Origin: Paraphaeosphaeria minitans | Taxonomy: Eukaryota > Ascomycota > Dothideomycetes > Pleosporales > Didymosphaeriaceae | Assembly: GCA_015832175.1 (NCBI GenBank) | Contig: WJXW01000003.1 | Coordinates: 2,976,001 to 3,040,000 of the forward strand | Direction of reading: 5' to 3' | Length of the DNA stretch: 64,000 bases | In this document: positions 31,373 to 42,438 of the stretch, one piece after another | How positions within the stretch are numbered: position 1 is the first letter of the stretch | Layout: each line of letters starts with the position of its first letter | Notes under the pieces: generated by a model | Told to the model about the DNA's origin: nothing | What the model saw: only the letters and a program-made list of their open reading frames with translations | The model's database searches: none | Position numbers and translations under genes: made by a program

Positions 31373-34300
31373 CTACATGCCGCCGAAATCCAGACCCCAG
31401 TCGTCATCTCCTTCCATGTCCATGCTCATGCTCACGTCGCCCATGTCCAGATCCAACCCTGGCAAATTACCCATATCGGCGCTCATACCGCCTGTGCTCC
31501 CATCCACTACCATGCCGCTCAGATCCAAGCCCGCACCGGCATCGCCAAGGTCCAATTCCTGGTCGATGTTCTGTTGTAGCTGTTTGTTGAGATCAGTCAA
31601 GTCTGCACCCGCTGCTGCAATCGACGCTGCGGCGGCATCATTCATGGCCTTGTCAAGATCGGAGTTTAGACTTGGTCCTTGTACCATGCCGACGTTGGAG
31701 AGGTTTACGTTGGCAGTTGAGAGATCTGCTTGCGCGATGACTGTGAGTTGAGCTTCGACACGACGATGCAGACGCACAACGGCTTCGGCAGCTGATGGAT
31801 CCATAGACACAAAGCTTGCCGCATTGTCAAATTCGTCTTTGAGCATCTCGCGGAGGTTTGACTGTGTCCGAGGCGGCTGAGGCATCGGACCAGAGCTGCC
31901 TGCCCACTCAACAGGCAATACACTGTTCTTGATCATGGGTGCGCAGATGAGAGACACGCCGATGTCGAGTGCTGCAGCACCATTGCCCGCATCGGTTTGA
32001 GCCTTGACCTCGTCGATGATTGCTCGAAGGGTTTTGTGGGTGCCGAGAAGGTCTATACAGGTGTACAGCTGGCGGTGCGTATAACTAGGCGGGTTAGGCT
32101 GAATCGAAGCATTGGTAGCCCATTGGGAGAGCTGCTGCACAGTATGGCGCAGTGAGGAGGCAAGCGTGTTGTTCGTCGCTGTAGTCCACTGTTCCAGCTC
32201 AGAAGCGGAGGATGACACTGAGCGAATGTAGTGCATACTAGGTTTGATGGCCTGCAGGAGCTGGTCCATGTCCGTACTATACCCGGAGTAGCGCCGCTTC
32301 AGGGTGCGGAAGCATGTCTCGAGCCGAGCCGATACGATCGAGAGAATCGTGGAATGCATAGCCTGTGCATCACCCGATGTGGGGGCAGATCTAATCAATT
32401 TGTGGAATATCTGCACCATGACATCGTGGTCGTGGTGTGTCTGCGTAAGCGCATGCGAGGCCATCCATGTCAGGCCTCCTACCAGGGATGGCAGAAGGAA
32501 TGTCTCGTGGAGATCTAAAAAGCAATTAGCGACCCTCCCTATTCGTATTCAGCAGCCAACCACTTACACTCCAAGCCGCCCTTCACCGAGTCCAAAGATA
32601 GAACATCTGCGGAACAGGCCATCGCTGCTTGATGAAAGAGTGTGGGCACTATGAGATAGAACTCTTGAGGTCGGCATGATGCGAACACATCGTTACTGAG
32701 TCCTTCCTTGTCGGCGTCAAATAGACCCTTCAGCCACCCACCCAGGTGATTGCCTTGCTCTTCGGTCAAATCATTGGAAGAAATGCTGCGGTGTCCACCT
32801 TCCAGTAGCTGGGCGACGAACGAGTCGTGTCCGATGCCTAGATCGTTATAGGTGAGCTCGTATCGATTTACGAAGGCCAGGACAAGGACAAGGATGGCAC
32901 TGAATTCATCGTATACTGGTTGGTATTCTATTCGAACTGTCAGCCACCTGCTTTCATTAGTTCGAACAGGCAAACATACCTTGATCGGTCTCATAATGCC
33001 ACTCGTCCAGGAACTGACAGAGCGGTCGCAGTATGCTGGTAGGTGATGTGAATTGCAAGATTACGTCGAGTGCTGTTGTTTTCTTAGAGAGCGCATTGCA
33101 TAGCGTCTTCAGGTACATGGTCATTTGCGTCTCGCAGAGGTGCGCAATGAACTGGCACGTATATTAGTAGATGCTTCTTGTCTTATGCCAACCGGACCTA
33201 CATCCACAAGAGCGGCTACAATGGCACAAGCGTTCCCATCCAGGTTTTCCAATTCTTCGATGTATGCGGTCGCCTTGTCGATATTGTCCTTGCACTGCTT
33301 CAAAAGGTCTTGTTTCACGTATCTCGTTGCTGGTGGACCTTGTATCGGAGCTTCCCCAAGCAGACGCTCTACAGTATTCGCTGGAATAAGATTGTGCAGA
33401 GCGCACGCATTCAGAAAGTCTTGTCTCAAATCTGCGAGAAAGCTATTGTTACCAAGCATATCATCAAATCCCTGGGAGAAGGCAGGAAAAGCGTTCGGGT
33501 CAATTCGACTGAGAGCTTGTGTGATGCATAGCTCTGGATTCATAGCGTATAGTGGAACTGTGAGTTGGATCAAAAGCGTGGGCACTTTGTTGACAAGGAA
33601 CGACTTCAGAGAAGTCAGTGTTTGTGTTGATTCGCTCCGGTACATAGCGTTCGCCAGTATGTCGAAGGAAGCGGTGACCAAATCTGTCGCCATATTTTGA
33701 GCGTCCATCTTGTATCGTCAGCTACATTCTCCTGCAAAAACAGGCGGAATTACCTTGTAGAACGAATGCAAGTAATTATTGATAATAATGTCGTCTGTTA
33801 GGGGACGTGCGAGGAGCTTTTCAAAGTCAATGCGAGGGAACATCTCACAGGCAACTGGCTTACCAATGCATTAAGGAATATGTAGAGACCAGCTCTTGTG
33901 TTGATTTGTGGAAGATCAATCACGGCCTCGAGCTGAAGCGCCGCAACTTCGAGTCCGGCATTCCCGTTCGCTTGCCCAGCACTTGACTTATCATTGAAGT
34001 CATGTTCTTTCTGGTAAATTTCGAGGCGATTCGCAATCTGAATGGAAGTTTGTGACAGGAAAGGAATGAAAACTGTAAGCGCTCGGGCAAAGGCTTTCCG
34101 GATATCTGTGCCTCCGGTCAGCAAGCCTGCACGCAATGAAGTCGTTCAAGAAGCGGTATTGTGGATAGCTTCCAGGGCCTGTGTTCAGCTGAGGAAGTGA
34201 CCCACCCTTCAATTCATCCCTGTTCAGCAACTGCAGGATCTTGCCATTCTCAATTAGCCCCACAACGAGCATGCCAAGCCCTTCGCGAACATTAATTGAC

Positions 34301-34827
34301 TGCTGCTGAGGTTGCTGCTGGATGCCGGCCATCGCCTGTAGCATCGAATCGTTCGTATGCGACGCGACCATGGCTGACATCCATCTAATGGCGGCTTTCA
34401 CCGTTCGGGCGCCTTCGGCATTGCTGACTGGTCTTTCGGGTCGTTCGCCCGAAAAGGCCTTGTGCAAACGATGGAATAAGATCTCTTCCAGCTCCGAGGG
34501 ATTCTGCCATCGCGATGGATCTTTTGGGTTGGTATTGTCGCTTGACTGGATGGGCCGATCTCTCGAGAATTGGAAAGCGGCGGCAAGGATATCGGATGCA
34601 TCGACTTTCTTTAGGGCGAGCAGGCGCTCAGCATACACGACCACACGGGGATCAACGCTGTTCACCCCAGCAGCTCGTGGCTTCACTAGTAATGCTGCAA
34701 GCTTGTGTCCGGGGAGGGGCGACCGCGTGTGCAGCTGGGTCGCAGCGGCAGCGAATAGGTCGATGTCAATCCGATTCTCCAGGCACCTGTCAAGAAACAA
34801 AACCCACTCCTTGACCAAGGAATCCAT
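31373..34827 (-). CDS. MED5: Mediator complex subunit 5
   Basis: This is a tail-module subunit of the Mediator coactivator, which bridges activators and RNA polymerase II. Exons are 34827-34206, 34126-33864, 33816-33754, 33708-33202, 33151-32980, 32927-32568 and 32514-31373 (introns of 79, 47, 45, 50, 52 and 53 bp), giving 1042 residues. The start at 34827 gives the Med5 N-terminus MDSLVKEWVLFLDRCL. The helical body includes RPLTDDIIINNYLHSFYK, a typical YQPVYDEFSAILVLVLAFVNRY segment, and LETFLLPSLVGGLTWM-like sequence created by the last splice (HETFLLPSLVGGLTWMASHA). The C-terminus is acidic, MDMEGDDDWGLDF. The large first intron was chosen because it joins NRDELK to GLLTGGTDIRKAFARAL in frame. 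The family call is secure; one or two intron borders may be off. Confidence 0.9.
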
Positions 34828-35582
34828 CGTCCATGAGGGGGCGACGGAACGGGGCGCCGGACTTTCGGCTGGTGTACTAGGAATATTGAGGCGTGGTGTG
34901 TTGTAGAAATAAGGACAAGCCTGGCGACAATAGAGAGCTGGAGAGCGCAGATCGCTACCAGGGTCCACTGCACGCCGACCTTGGCACAAGCGAACCGCGG
35001 TACGAGGCGAGTCAGTTCGATAAGTTGGCGTATTTATGGTTGTCGGCGCGGGCCAGTGATGTGTACCGGGAAAATGTTGAGGGCTCAAATGAGGATGTGA
35101 GGATGTGGTGGGCCATGTCGAATAGGCTGTAGCAGTCACTGTCGCTGCCTCCTTTTTTCGCTGCCTCCTTTTTCGCTGCCTCCTTTTTCGCTGCCTCCTT
35201 TTTCGCTGCGCGTCACCTACGCAGCTTCCGCATGCGCTCGAAACGGCTGTGGCTGTAGGTACTGGTGACACCAAAGCGTGGACATGCAGATCCTTGCCGC
35301 ACTCCTCATCCTACACGAGCACATCATCACTGGCACGCGGCACATCACGGATCTGCAGATCTGATCTGATGTCTTGTCATTTCGAATTGAAGCTGTCGTA
35401 CATGTAACGAAACCGAAAGCGGTCCCTGAGAGACGGGATGGTCGCTGTGCCTGCCCAAATCCTTGTCCAACGCCATGCAATTAGATCCCACACAATGCCA
35501 TGCTTCGTATCCGGACGCGCGCCCGATCGTAAACTAGGCCGAAGTGACAGCCGCCATTCAGCGCCGTCCGGCCGGTTCGCCT
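34828..35582. other. Intergenic region upstream of MED5
   Basis: It contains the MED5 promoter and the 3' flank of the next gene. The long open frame running upstream of the MED5 ATG is Arg/Lys-rich low complexity from a tandem repeat and is not supported as protein. Confidence 0.5.
35143..35209. repeat. 15-bp tandem repeat upstream of MED5
   Basis: Four units of CGCTGCCTCCTTTTT (the first with one extra T) plus a partial fifth lie about 315 bp upstream of the MED5 start. On the MED5 sense strand it is a purine-rich tract. Confidence 0.9.
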
Positions 35583-36317
35583 TCAAGCCTCGTTTTTGGC
35601 TTCTCCATCGAGGTTGGGCGCCCGGGGACCCACCATCCAATCCTGCATTGCCAGCCACTGACTCCACGTCTGTTCGGCACCCTCAATTTCTGCCAGGTGA
35701 GCGTCCTGTAGTGGCTTGAGGAACGGAACTGATTCATGCGGCGACATGTCGTAATGGTGCTTGACCTCCGCCCACTCGGTGCTCTTGGCCGTGAAAAGAT
35801 AGTTGCGGCGCTCACACTCGTGGACCGGGCCAACGCCCTTCCGCCAGTCCTCGCCGAAGAAGCCATGCATGATGCCGTCTTTGTCCATGCCAGTGATGAC
35901 GAGTCGGCGGATGTAGGGAACGAGAGAAACCCAGGTTGGCACTGGCTGGCCTCGGGCGTTACTCACGGGACCTTGTCGGGGCCAGGGGTGGTTGTAGGCG
36001 CCGGGACCTGATGCGTTCGGCATGGGACCGGCCGAGTTGACGATGGGTGTTGACGTCCATTGGTACGGCAGGCAGATGTTGACGAGCGCGGCGACGGCCT
36101 GGACGCCATTGTCGTGCTGGGCGTGGTCGAGGAAGTAGCGCTGGCAGCTTTGGTAGGCGGGATGCCACTCGAAGATGTCGAATTGGGGTTGCCCCGCATT
36201 GCCGGACCCTGACTCTCCAGACGACGAGCTTGCACCGCCGGGAAAAGGACCGCCTCGTGGAGGGAGGGATGGATAGCCGGCTGGGAAGTGGGTTGCAAAC
36301 CCGTGGAGGTTGGACAT
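35583..36317 (-). CDS. Conserved fungal protein of unknown function (Ilp-like annotation)
   Basis: This is a single-exon gene for 244 residues. The N-terminus is Gly/Pro/Ser-rich and disordered. From about residue 45 a compact domain reads FDIFEWHPAYQSCQRYFLDH, then PYIRRLVITGMDKDGIMHGF, GEDWRKGVGPVHECERRNYL and HYDMSPHESVPFLKPLQDA. The C-terminus ends QWLAMQDWMVGPRAP. I recall this as a conserved ascomycete family often labelled Ilp is an apoptosis inhibitor, a name with no functional basis that I can verify. No signal peptide, transmembrane segment or BIR zinc motif is seen, so an IAP role is unsupported. The start at 36317 is the only sensible ATG. Confidence 0.8.
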   Translation of the reverse strand: MSNLHGFATHFPAGYPSLPPRGGPFPGGASSSSGESGSGNAGQPQFDIFEWHPAYQSCQRYFLDHAQHDNGVQAVAALVNICLPYQWTSTPIVNSAGPMPNASGPGAYNHPWPRQGPVSNARGQPVPTWVSLVPYIRRLVITGMDKDGIMHGFFGEDWRKGVGPVHECERRNYLFTAKSTEWAEVKHHYDMSPHESVPFLKPLQDAHLAEIEGAEQTWSQWLAMQDWMVGPRAPNLDGEAKNEA

Positions 36318-36577
36318 GGTGGTGACGGTTCACAGTGTATGGAACTACTGCAGGGACGAGAGGAATCAGCACGTCTGGTTGGCCAGCGGGCGGGAACACC
36401 AGTTTATGTGTTTCAGCACTCACCCAAAACGCACGGCGGACGGCCGGTGGCAGGAGGCACTGCTGGCGCGGGAGCGACGAGGGACTCGAGGGGTCTAGTT
36501 GAGTCGGCGGCCTGGGGATGACGACAGGCGTTGCGCTTGCAGCAGCACTGGAGCTTGGGGCGAGACGAGAGTCGGAA

Positions 36578-36612
36578 GTCGAGAGTCGAGAGTCGAGAGT
36601 CGAGAGTTGAGA
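36578..36612. repeat. 7-bp tandem repeat GTCGAGA x5
   Basis: Four exact GTCGAGA units are followed by GTTGAGA, in the region upstream of the Ilp-like gene. Confidence 0.9.
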
Positions 36613-36942
36613 GAGGCGCTGTCAGGCGTTGACGGAAACCAAGCATGCCTGGCGAACCATGGACCCTTATATCTCGACCTCGGCCGTGAAGTCAGAGAGG
36701 GTCAAGACTGAACAAGGTGTGGCTTCGGGCGCCTCCTATAGTCGAATATTGAAGCCCCGGTGCGGTTCACTCTATTCCAAAATAATCCCTGGTGAGCATC
36801 CAGGGCGAAGCCAGTCGAGGCGTGCTCGGCTCTGCTGACCCTGGCTGCGATCTGATGCGGCGGCGGATCTTGCTTCTGGGACCCGGTCCCAATCGCAGCG
36901 GATCGTGGACGCCAGGCAGCGGAGATGCCGCCGCGTGTGCGT

Positions 36943-36962
36943 GTGCGGTGCGGTGCGGTGCG
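36943..36962. repeat. (GTGCG)4 microsatellite
   Basis: Four GTGCG units; the same unit recurs six times at 42396. Confidence 0.85.
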
Positions 36963-37017
36963 GCAGAGGCGATGCTTGGGCGTGGGTTGTGTGGGTTGCA
37001 AGTCAACACCATAGATG

Positions 37018-37035
37018 CCTACCTACCTACCTACC
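37018..37035. repeat. (CCTA)n microsatellite
   Basis: Four CCTA units, the complement of the TAGG repeats seen elsewhere in the window. Confidence 0.8.
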
Positions 37036-38025
37036 GTACACCCGGCTGCGGGCCAACAGCTCGTCGTGCTGCCGTCACGCCCAGCTATCTAGTCTGCGCC
37101 CGCTGCAATGCCTCCGTGCCGTATGAGACGCTCCTGGCCGTGCTGGTCGCTGGCTAGCAGTGCGGTCGGCCCCGCCGAGTTCTGGATGCTCATCGCCTAT
37201 CTGCCTAGGTACCGTACCCAGCGCAGCATTCACCACGGCGCAACGTCGTCTCCTGCTTTTGTCATCACGTCGCCCAGGAACACAGGAATGCGTGTGCGAG
37301 CTGGTCCGCTAACAGTCGCCGACCGGCTGGAATTGACAATGCGCCGCGAAACGCCTCGCTGCTCTGGTAGCGTAGGTAGAAAGCGCCCGAAGCTCCACCA
37401 CGGCAGCCCCCGCTAGGTACACAGCCAGGACGTTGCAAGCTCTGCTGCTCCGTGCTTTTCGGAGCATTTCCACAGCATCGCGCTCCCGTGTGCAATCCCT
37501 CCTGCAGGCTTTCTCATTGCAGCCGCGCCAAGCGAGCGGCCATCCAGATGTCCTGCCGTCTGCTTCGCCGACCAATGCGGCCTCCTGCTCAGCGCAGCCT
37601 CAATGCGGAAGGCAATACTCGCTGCCAGCCAGCTATCGTGTCAAGTTCACCGTACGTCACGCAGCCTCAGTGGCTTGGTTTGAGGCTTACCTGCTGCCAG
37701 GCGCGAAACGCACGCTTTGCTTTGGTATCGAGTCTCGAGCAGTCGAAACGGGAGGCTGCACAGCCATGCCGGGCCCGCCTTATCGACGGAGGCGAATTTT
37801 TCCAGCGCGTGGGGATGCTCCCGACAGCCTGGGAAACGCCATCTCAGGGCCACGCTGGGCCTGCACGCAATCCGAACATCTGCGTCTCGTTCACGATTCA
37901 TCACACAGCCGCAGCATCGTGGCGTCCATCTGCATATCTGTCCATCTTGCCTGTTCCTGGTCCGCCCCCCTGCACCATGTCCTACTCGTTGGCCTCGCGC
38001 ACCAAGGAGAGTCATACCATGATCC

Positions 38026-39391
38026 ATGGTCGTACAAAACACCCTATTGACTCTGTACCAGCTCGCCAACGGACTGTCCATGCCAACCATCCATCTCGGC
38101 GTCTACTTGACCTCGGGCTCTGAGACCTATCAGGCGTGTCGGTGGGCTTTGGAGGTAGGGCTTCACCTCCACCTCCCTGTCCCGGATTGATGTAGCGCCT
38201 GTGCCGTGTGCTCACCTATGCTTCTAGGCCGGGTATCGAGGGTAGGCCAAAAGTGCAATCGCAAGCCACTGCAAACCAATTGACAAATGACGTGTGCAGC
38301 ATCGACAGTGCCCAAATGTACCACAACGAGAAGGAAAGCGGAAAGGCAATATCCGACTTCCTCTCCAGCAGCGACAATACACATTCGCTCAAGCGCGAGG
38401 ACATACATTTTACCTCCAAGCTAGCATCCAACTCATCATACGATGCCGTCCGCAACTCCATCACGCGATCAGTAAAAGAATGTGGACTTGGCTACATCGA
38501 TCTGTTTCTGCTGCACTCTCCCTACGGGGGCAAGAAGGCTAGGCTCGAAAGCTGGAGAGCCGTCGAGGACGCAATCTACGACGGCGAGATCAGAATTGGT
38601 GGCGTCTCAAACTACGGAGTCAAGCATGTCAGTACCCTTCCGCGATGTTCTGCTTGACCTTGGGCATGTGAGACACGAGCTTGCAGAGCCTACCTCCGCA
38701 GCCTCTCGACGTGCTCCCAAGAAACCGAGCACTGGAGATCTCCAGCTGCTAACAATAGCTACCTTCCTTGTCGCGGGTAGCTGATGAGTGGTTGGTGGCT
38801 CCGGGATCGCGTTTCTCCGGCTGCAAGCAATAGTCGGTCGCAAAGTATTCATGTTGGAATCATACACATGATGTGGACATACGAGCGGCTCACTGACCAT
38901 GTGCAGCTGCAAGAGCTTCTAGATTCCAAGCCCAGAATCCGCCCGGCCGTCAACCAGATCGAGATGCATCCGTTCAATACACGCTTCGACATCGCCGACT
39001 TCTGCCAGGAACATGGCATGGTGGTGGAAGCGTATGCCCCGCTGGTCAGGGCGCTGAAGATGAAGCACCCTGTCATCGCGTCTCTGTCCAAGAAGTATTC
39101 GTGCACGCCGGGCCAGCTGCTTGTCCGTTGGAGCCTGCAGCATGGCTACGTGCCGCTGCCCAAGAGCGTGAACAAGGCGAGGGTCGTCGAGAACGGTGAG
39201 GTCGGGGGGTTCTCCATCGAAGACAGCGACGTCAAGAAGATGGATGCACTGGACGAGCATCTAGTCACTGGTAAGTGCTGTTCGTCGAAGGCGAGGCGCG
39301 GGGAAGAAGCGATCTCGGTGGCTCAGCATCCCTCCCATGCATGCGCGGCTGCTGACCACTCCAAGACTGGGACCCCACCGACACAGCGTGA
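38026..39391 (+). CDS. Aldo-keto reductase
   Basis: This is an NADPH-dependent carbonyl reductase of the AKR superfamily with unknown substrate. Exons are 38026-38154, 38228-38241, 38300-38627, 38907-39270 and 39366-39391, giving 286 residues. Splicing assembles the N-terminus [16 protein letters not shown] and the AGYRGIDSAQMY motif through a 14-nt exon. The catalytic tetrad is present: D50, Y55, K88 (FTSKL) and H120 (LLHSPYGG). Further landmarks are [31 protein letters not shown] and the short tail DWDPTDTA. Introns are 73, 58, 279 and 95 bp; the 279-bp one is unusually long for this region and is open in part. Length is slightly short of the usual 300-320 because the N-terminus is compact. 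Phases agree throughout, so I treat it as functional. Confidence 0.86.
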
Positions 39392-40025
39392 TGTCGGCAG
39401 GGCGCACACGCAGATGCGAAAGTCAGGCGCGGGATGCGTGGGCATTGTGGTCTACGGTGTTTGGTGCTGCGAGCGGGGGTCTGGGGATGCCAGATGGGGA
39501 GCAGGCTGGGCTACCCATCCGTGGCAGGGATCAGGCGTTCGTAGCGATTTCAGCCGCTTTGGGGTGTAGTGTGTAATTGGCTGCAGCGCGGCGCCGTTGT
39601 CGGATGAGGGCGGCGCGCTGCAGCCCCGCGGCCGTCTTTGAGTCCTCCCACCACGTCCCCCATGGACCCTGAATCCGACACGTAAAGATTGGGATGCGGC
39701 GCCGAGAACGGCAACGGGTGACGGTCAGGAATGACAGCGCGGGTCTCGTCCAGACGCGGCGAGCGTCACGTGCCCATGCCGCCGCCCCGCTCCCATTGGT
39801 CCGCCGCGTCCTTATCTTTTGCAAGTACACCACGGTTTGAATCCCCAAATTGCGACGCCACTACACACCTGGCAATTGACCACTGAGAGGAGGCGCCGTG
39901 CGTGCATCGCCCAGGCCGCCGACGTTGCTTTGACCATGGTGATTTCTTGCCGTCACCGAGAGCATGCTCCGCCAGCGGGCAGGCTAGGCAAAGGACGGAG
40001 GCTTGCGTCTGAGCTGTTGGAAGTG

Positions 40026-40033
40026 TATATATA
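40026..40033 (+). promoter_or_regulatory. TATA box of the glutamate dehydrogenase gene
   Basis: TATATATA lies about 140 bp upstream of the ATG, between the second GATA-type site and a pyrimidine-rich leader. Confidence 0.5.
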
Positions 40034-40091
40034 CGGCGCCTCCGTCGCTCCTTCCCTGGCTACTTATCTTGTCGAACTTGGCTCGCTCCAT

Positions 40092-40148
40092 TCCAATCAC
40101 TTCAATCACTCCAATCACTTCAGTGACCTCAATCACTTCAATCACTTC
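40092..40148 (+). repeat. 10-bp imperfect tandem repeat in the GDH leader
   Basis: Units of the form TCAATCACTC repeat about six times in the 5' leader, ending just before the ATG at 40168. Confidence 0.85.
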
Positions 40149-40167
40149 CCTACCTAACCTATCCACT

Positions 40168-41677
40168 ATGGCCGAGCCCGAGTTTGAGCAGGCATACAAG
40201 GGTGAGTACTCTACACCCGCCGTCCGGTCGACTGTCACGACGTTCACACAAGCATTGCCATGTCTGGTGTTGCAATGAGCACCGATGACCATCACCCGGC
40301 ACAACAGCAACAGCAACAGCAACAACCCATAAACACGATCCTAACGTGACCACAGAGCTCGCCTCCACTCTCGAGTCTTCCACCCTCTTCGAGAAGAACC
40401 CCGAGTATAAGAAGGCCCTCGAGGTTGTCTCCATCCCCGAGCGTATCATCCAGTTCCGCGTTGTCTGGGAGGACGACTCCGGCAAGTGCCAGGTCAACAA
40501 GGGCTACCGTGTGCAATTCAACTCTGCCCTCGGCCCCTACAAGGGCGGTCTCCGCCTCCATCCCACCGTCAACCTTTCCATTCTCAAGTTCCTCGGTTTC
40601 GAGCAGATTTTCAAGAATGCTCTCACCGGCCTGAACATGGGTGGTGGCAAGGGTGGTGCCGACTTTGACCCCAAGGGCAAGAGCGACAACGAGATCCGCA
40701 AGTTCTGCGTTGCCTTCATGACCGAGCTCTCCAAGCACATCGGTGCCGACACCGACGTCCCCGCCGGTGACATCAACGTCGGTGGTCGCGAGATTGGCTA
40801 CATGTTCGGCCAGTACCGCCGCCTTCGCAACCAGTGGGAGGGTGTCCTGACCGGCAAGGGTCTCAACTGGGGTGGTAGCTTGATCCGCCCCGAGGCCACT
40901 GGATACGGTCTCGTTTATTACGTCGATCACATGATCAACTACGCCTCTGGCGGCAAGGAGTCGTTCAAGGGCAAGAAGGTCGCCATCTCCGGCTCCGGAA
41001 ATGTTGCCCAGTACGCCGCTCTCAAAGTCATCGAGCTCGGCGGTACCGTCGTCTCGCTCTCCGACAGCAAGGGTTCCTTGATCGCTACCGAGGGCAAGGG
41101 CTTTGCTCCTGAGGACATCTCTAAGATTGCTTCCCTTAAGCTCAAGCGCCAGGCTCTTACTGCCTACGAGGGCCACTCCTTCAACTACATCGAGGGTGCC
41201 CGCCCCTGGAAGCACGTCGGCAACGTCGACGTTGCCCTCCCCTCGGCAACGCAGAACGAGGTCTCTCAGGATGAGGCCGAGGCTCTCATCGCCGCGGGCT
41301 GCAAGTTCATCGCTGAAGGCTCCAACATGGGCTGCACCCAGGAGGCCATCGACGCCTTCGAGGCTCACCGCAAGTCGTCTGGAGGCGACGCCATCTGGTA
41401 CGCTCCCGGAAAGGCCGCCAACGCTGGTGGTGTCGCCGTCTCCGGTCTCGAGATGGCTCAGAACTCCCAGCGCCTGTCCTGGACCACTGAGGAGGTCGAC
41501 GCCAAGCTCGCTGGCATCATGAAGGATTGCTTCGAGAACTGCCTCCAGACCGCCAAGGAGTACATCACCCCCAAGGAGGGCGAGTTCCCGTCGCTCGTGG
41601 CTGGTGCCAACGTCGCCGGATTCAAGAAGGTCGCTGCTGCCATGCACGACCAGGGCGACTGGTGGGGCACTGCTTAG
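40168..41677 (+). CDS. GDH1: NADP-specific glutamate dehydrogenase
   Basis: This enzyme assimilates ammonium onto 2-oxoglutarate with NADPH, giving glutamate. Exons are 40168-40201 and 40356-41677, with a 154-bp intron (GTGAGT...CACAG, branch CTAAC), giving 451 residues, the normal size for the hexameric small-subunit class. Substrate motifs are [11 protein letters not shown] and [14 protein letters not shown] with catalytic Lys at about 110. The dinucleotide fold is [12 protein letters not shown], followed by SLSDSKG, where Ser/Lys fits NADP rather than NAD preference. The C-terminal half includes [10 protein letters not shown] and [11 protein letters not shown]. Codon use is strongly biased to C-ending codons, as in highly expressed fungal genes. 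The intron carries a CAACAG repeat. GATA-type sites lie upstream. Confidence 0.96.
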
Positions 41678-41974
41678 AGCATGCGCAGTTGGGCTTTCCC
41701 TGTATCATATTGAGGCGTTTTCAGCGAGGAGGAAACAAAAGGTCACGGCTTTTGTACATACTAGATACCATTGATGAATTTACGGCATGAACATTAACAT
41801 TCGGGTTCTTTGTGTTTCAAGCCGTGACGCCTGTTCTAATTGCATCGATGCCTCTGGTACCTATTGCCTCAGCAAAACTTCACATGCCTTTTCGAATACC
41901 TACACCCAAGAACGAAACCCCAAATCCTACCCCCAACCTCGATTCCCACCAAACCCATCGCAGGCAGCAACAAC

Positions 41975-41996
41975 AAAAAAAAAAAAAAAAAAAAAA
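41975..41996 (+). repeat. A22 homopolymer
   Basis: An uninterrupted run of 22 A about 300 bp downstream of GDH. There is no sign of a retroposed gene 5' of it, so I call it a simple repeat. Confidence 0.9.
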
Positions 41997-42395
41997 GGCA
42001 ACCCGGGAAACGCGCTCCACCACCCCTCCTGCCTGCCGCACGGCGCATTGTTATTATATTGCCCAAGCTTTTCTTTTCGTTCCTACAACATGCCTCGGAG
42101 AAACACGCCCCCGACGCCCCAAGCGGTGTCTCCCCTTGCCAAGCCTCGCGCCCGCGTCCCCACGCCATGACAGCACTTTTGCTGCCACCCCGGCGCGTAT
42201 CCTGCCAAGACGTTTCCGCTTGCGGGCATCTGATCGCGTGCGCGCATCGAGTAGGTAATGACAGGCCGGCGCGGGCGCGCGCTGGTGGGGCGATAAGGAG
42301 CGCGTGCTGGGTTAGGTTAGGTAGGGCGCGGGCACTACGGTACCTAGGTAGGGCGGTGGGGAGCTTTGGGTGAGGTGAGGCGGGATGGCAAGGCG

Positions 42396-42430
42396 GTGCG
42401 GTGCGGTGCGGTGCGGTGCGGTGCGGTGCA
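42396..42430. repeat. (GTGCG)n microsatellite
   Basis: Six exact GTGCG units followed by GTGCA. Confidence 0.9.
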
Positions 42431-42438
42431 TACCGTCC

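Larger units (their letters stand above)
36318..38025. other. Long intergenic region with microsatellites
   Basis: No gene can be supported. Open frames of up to 223 codons (37452-38123) are composition-driven and show no protein features. It holds several short tandem repeats, listed separately, and the promoter of the aldo-keto reductase. Confidence 0.5.
39392..40167. promoter_or_regulatory. Promoter region of NADP-glutamate dehydrogenase
   Basis: The 776 bp upstream of the GDH start contains CTTATC (the reverse of GATAAG, the AreA/Nit2-type site) at 39811-39816 and 40063-40068, an ATTGG (CCAAT box) at 39795-39799, and a TATATATA at 40026-40033. AreA and CCAAT factors are known to act on fungal gdhA promoters. 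Binding here is inference. Confidence 0.5.

Noticed and set aside
34828..35274. N-terminal extension of MED5 through the RKRRQ repeat
   Set aside because: It is translation of a 15-bp minisatellite in the promoter; Med5 proteins start at the MDSLVKEW position.
37452..38123. A 223-codon plus-strand open frame upstream of the aldo-keto reductase
   Set aside because: Composition is Arg/Pro/Ser/Cys-rich and irregular, no domain is visible, and it overlaps the true first exon of the aldo-keto reductase in another frame.
39830..39845. GGTTTGAATCC resembles a tRNA B box
   Set aside because: No A box at the right distance and no acceptor-stem pairing could be found around it, so it is not a tRNA gene.
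40292..41647. A 451-codon open frame on the minus strand across the glutamate dehydrogenase gene
   Set aside because: It is antisense to GDH and exists because strong C-ending codon bias removes stops from the complementary frame. The translation is low complexity (Leu/Val/Glu/Asp/Gly-rich) and matches no family.
41975..41996. A22 run as a sign of a LINE or retroposed gene
   Set aside because: No coding or reverse-transcriptase remnant and no target-site duplication can be seen on either side; it is best called a homopolymer.
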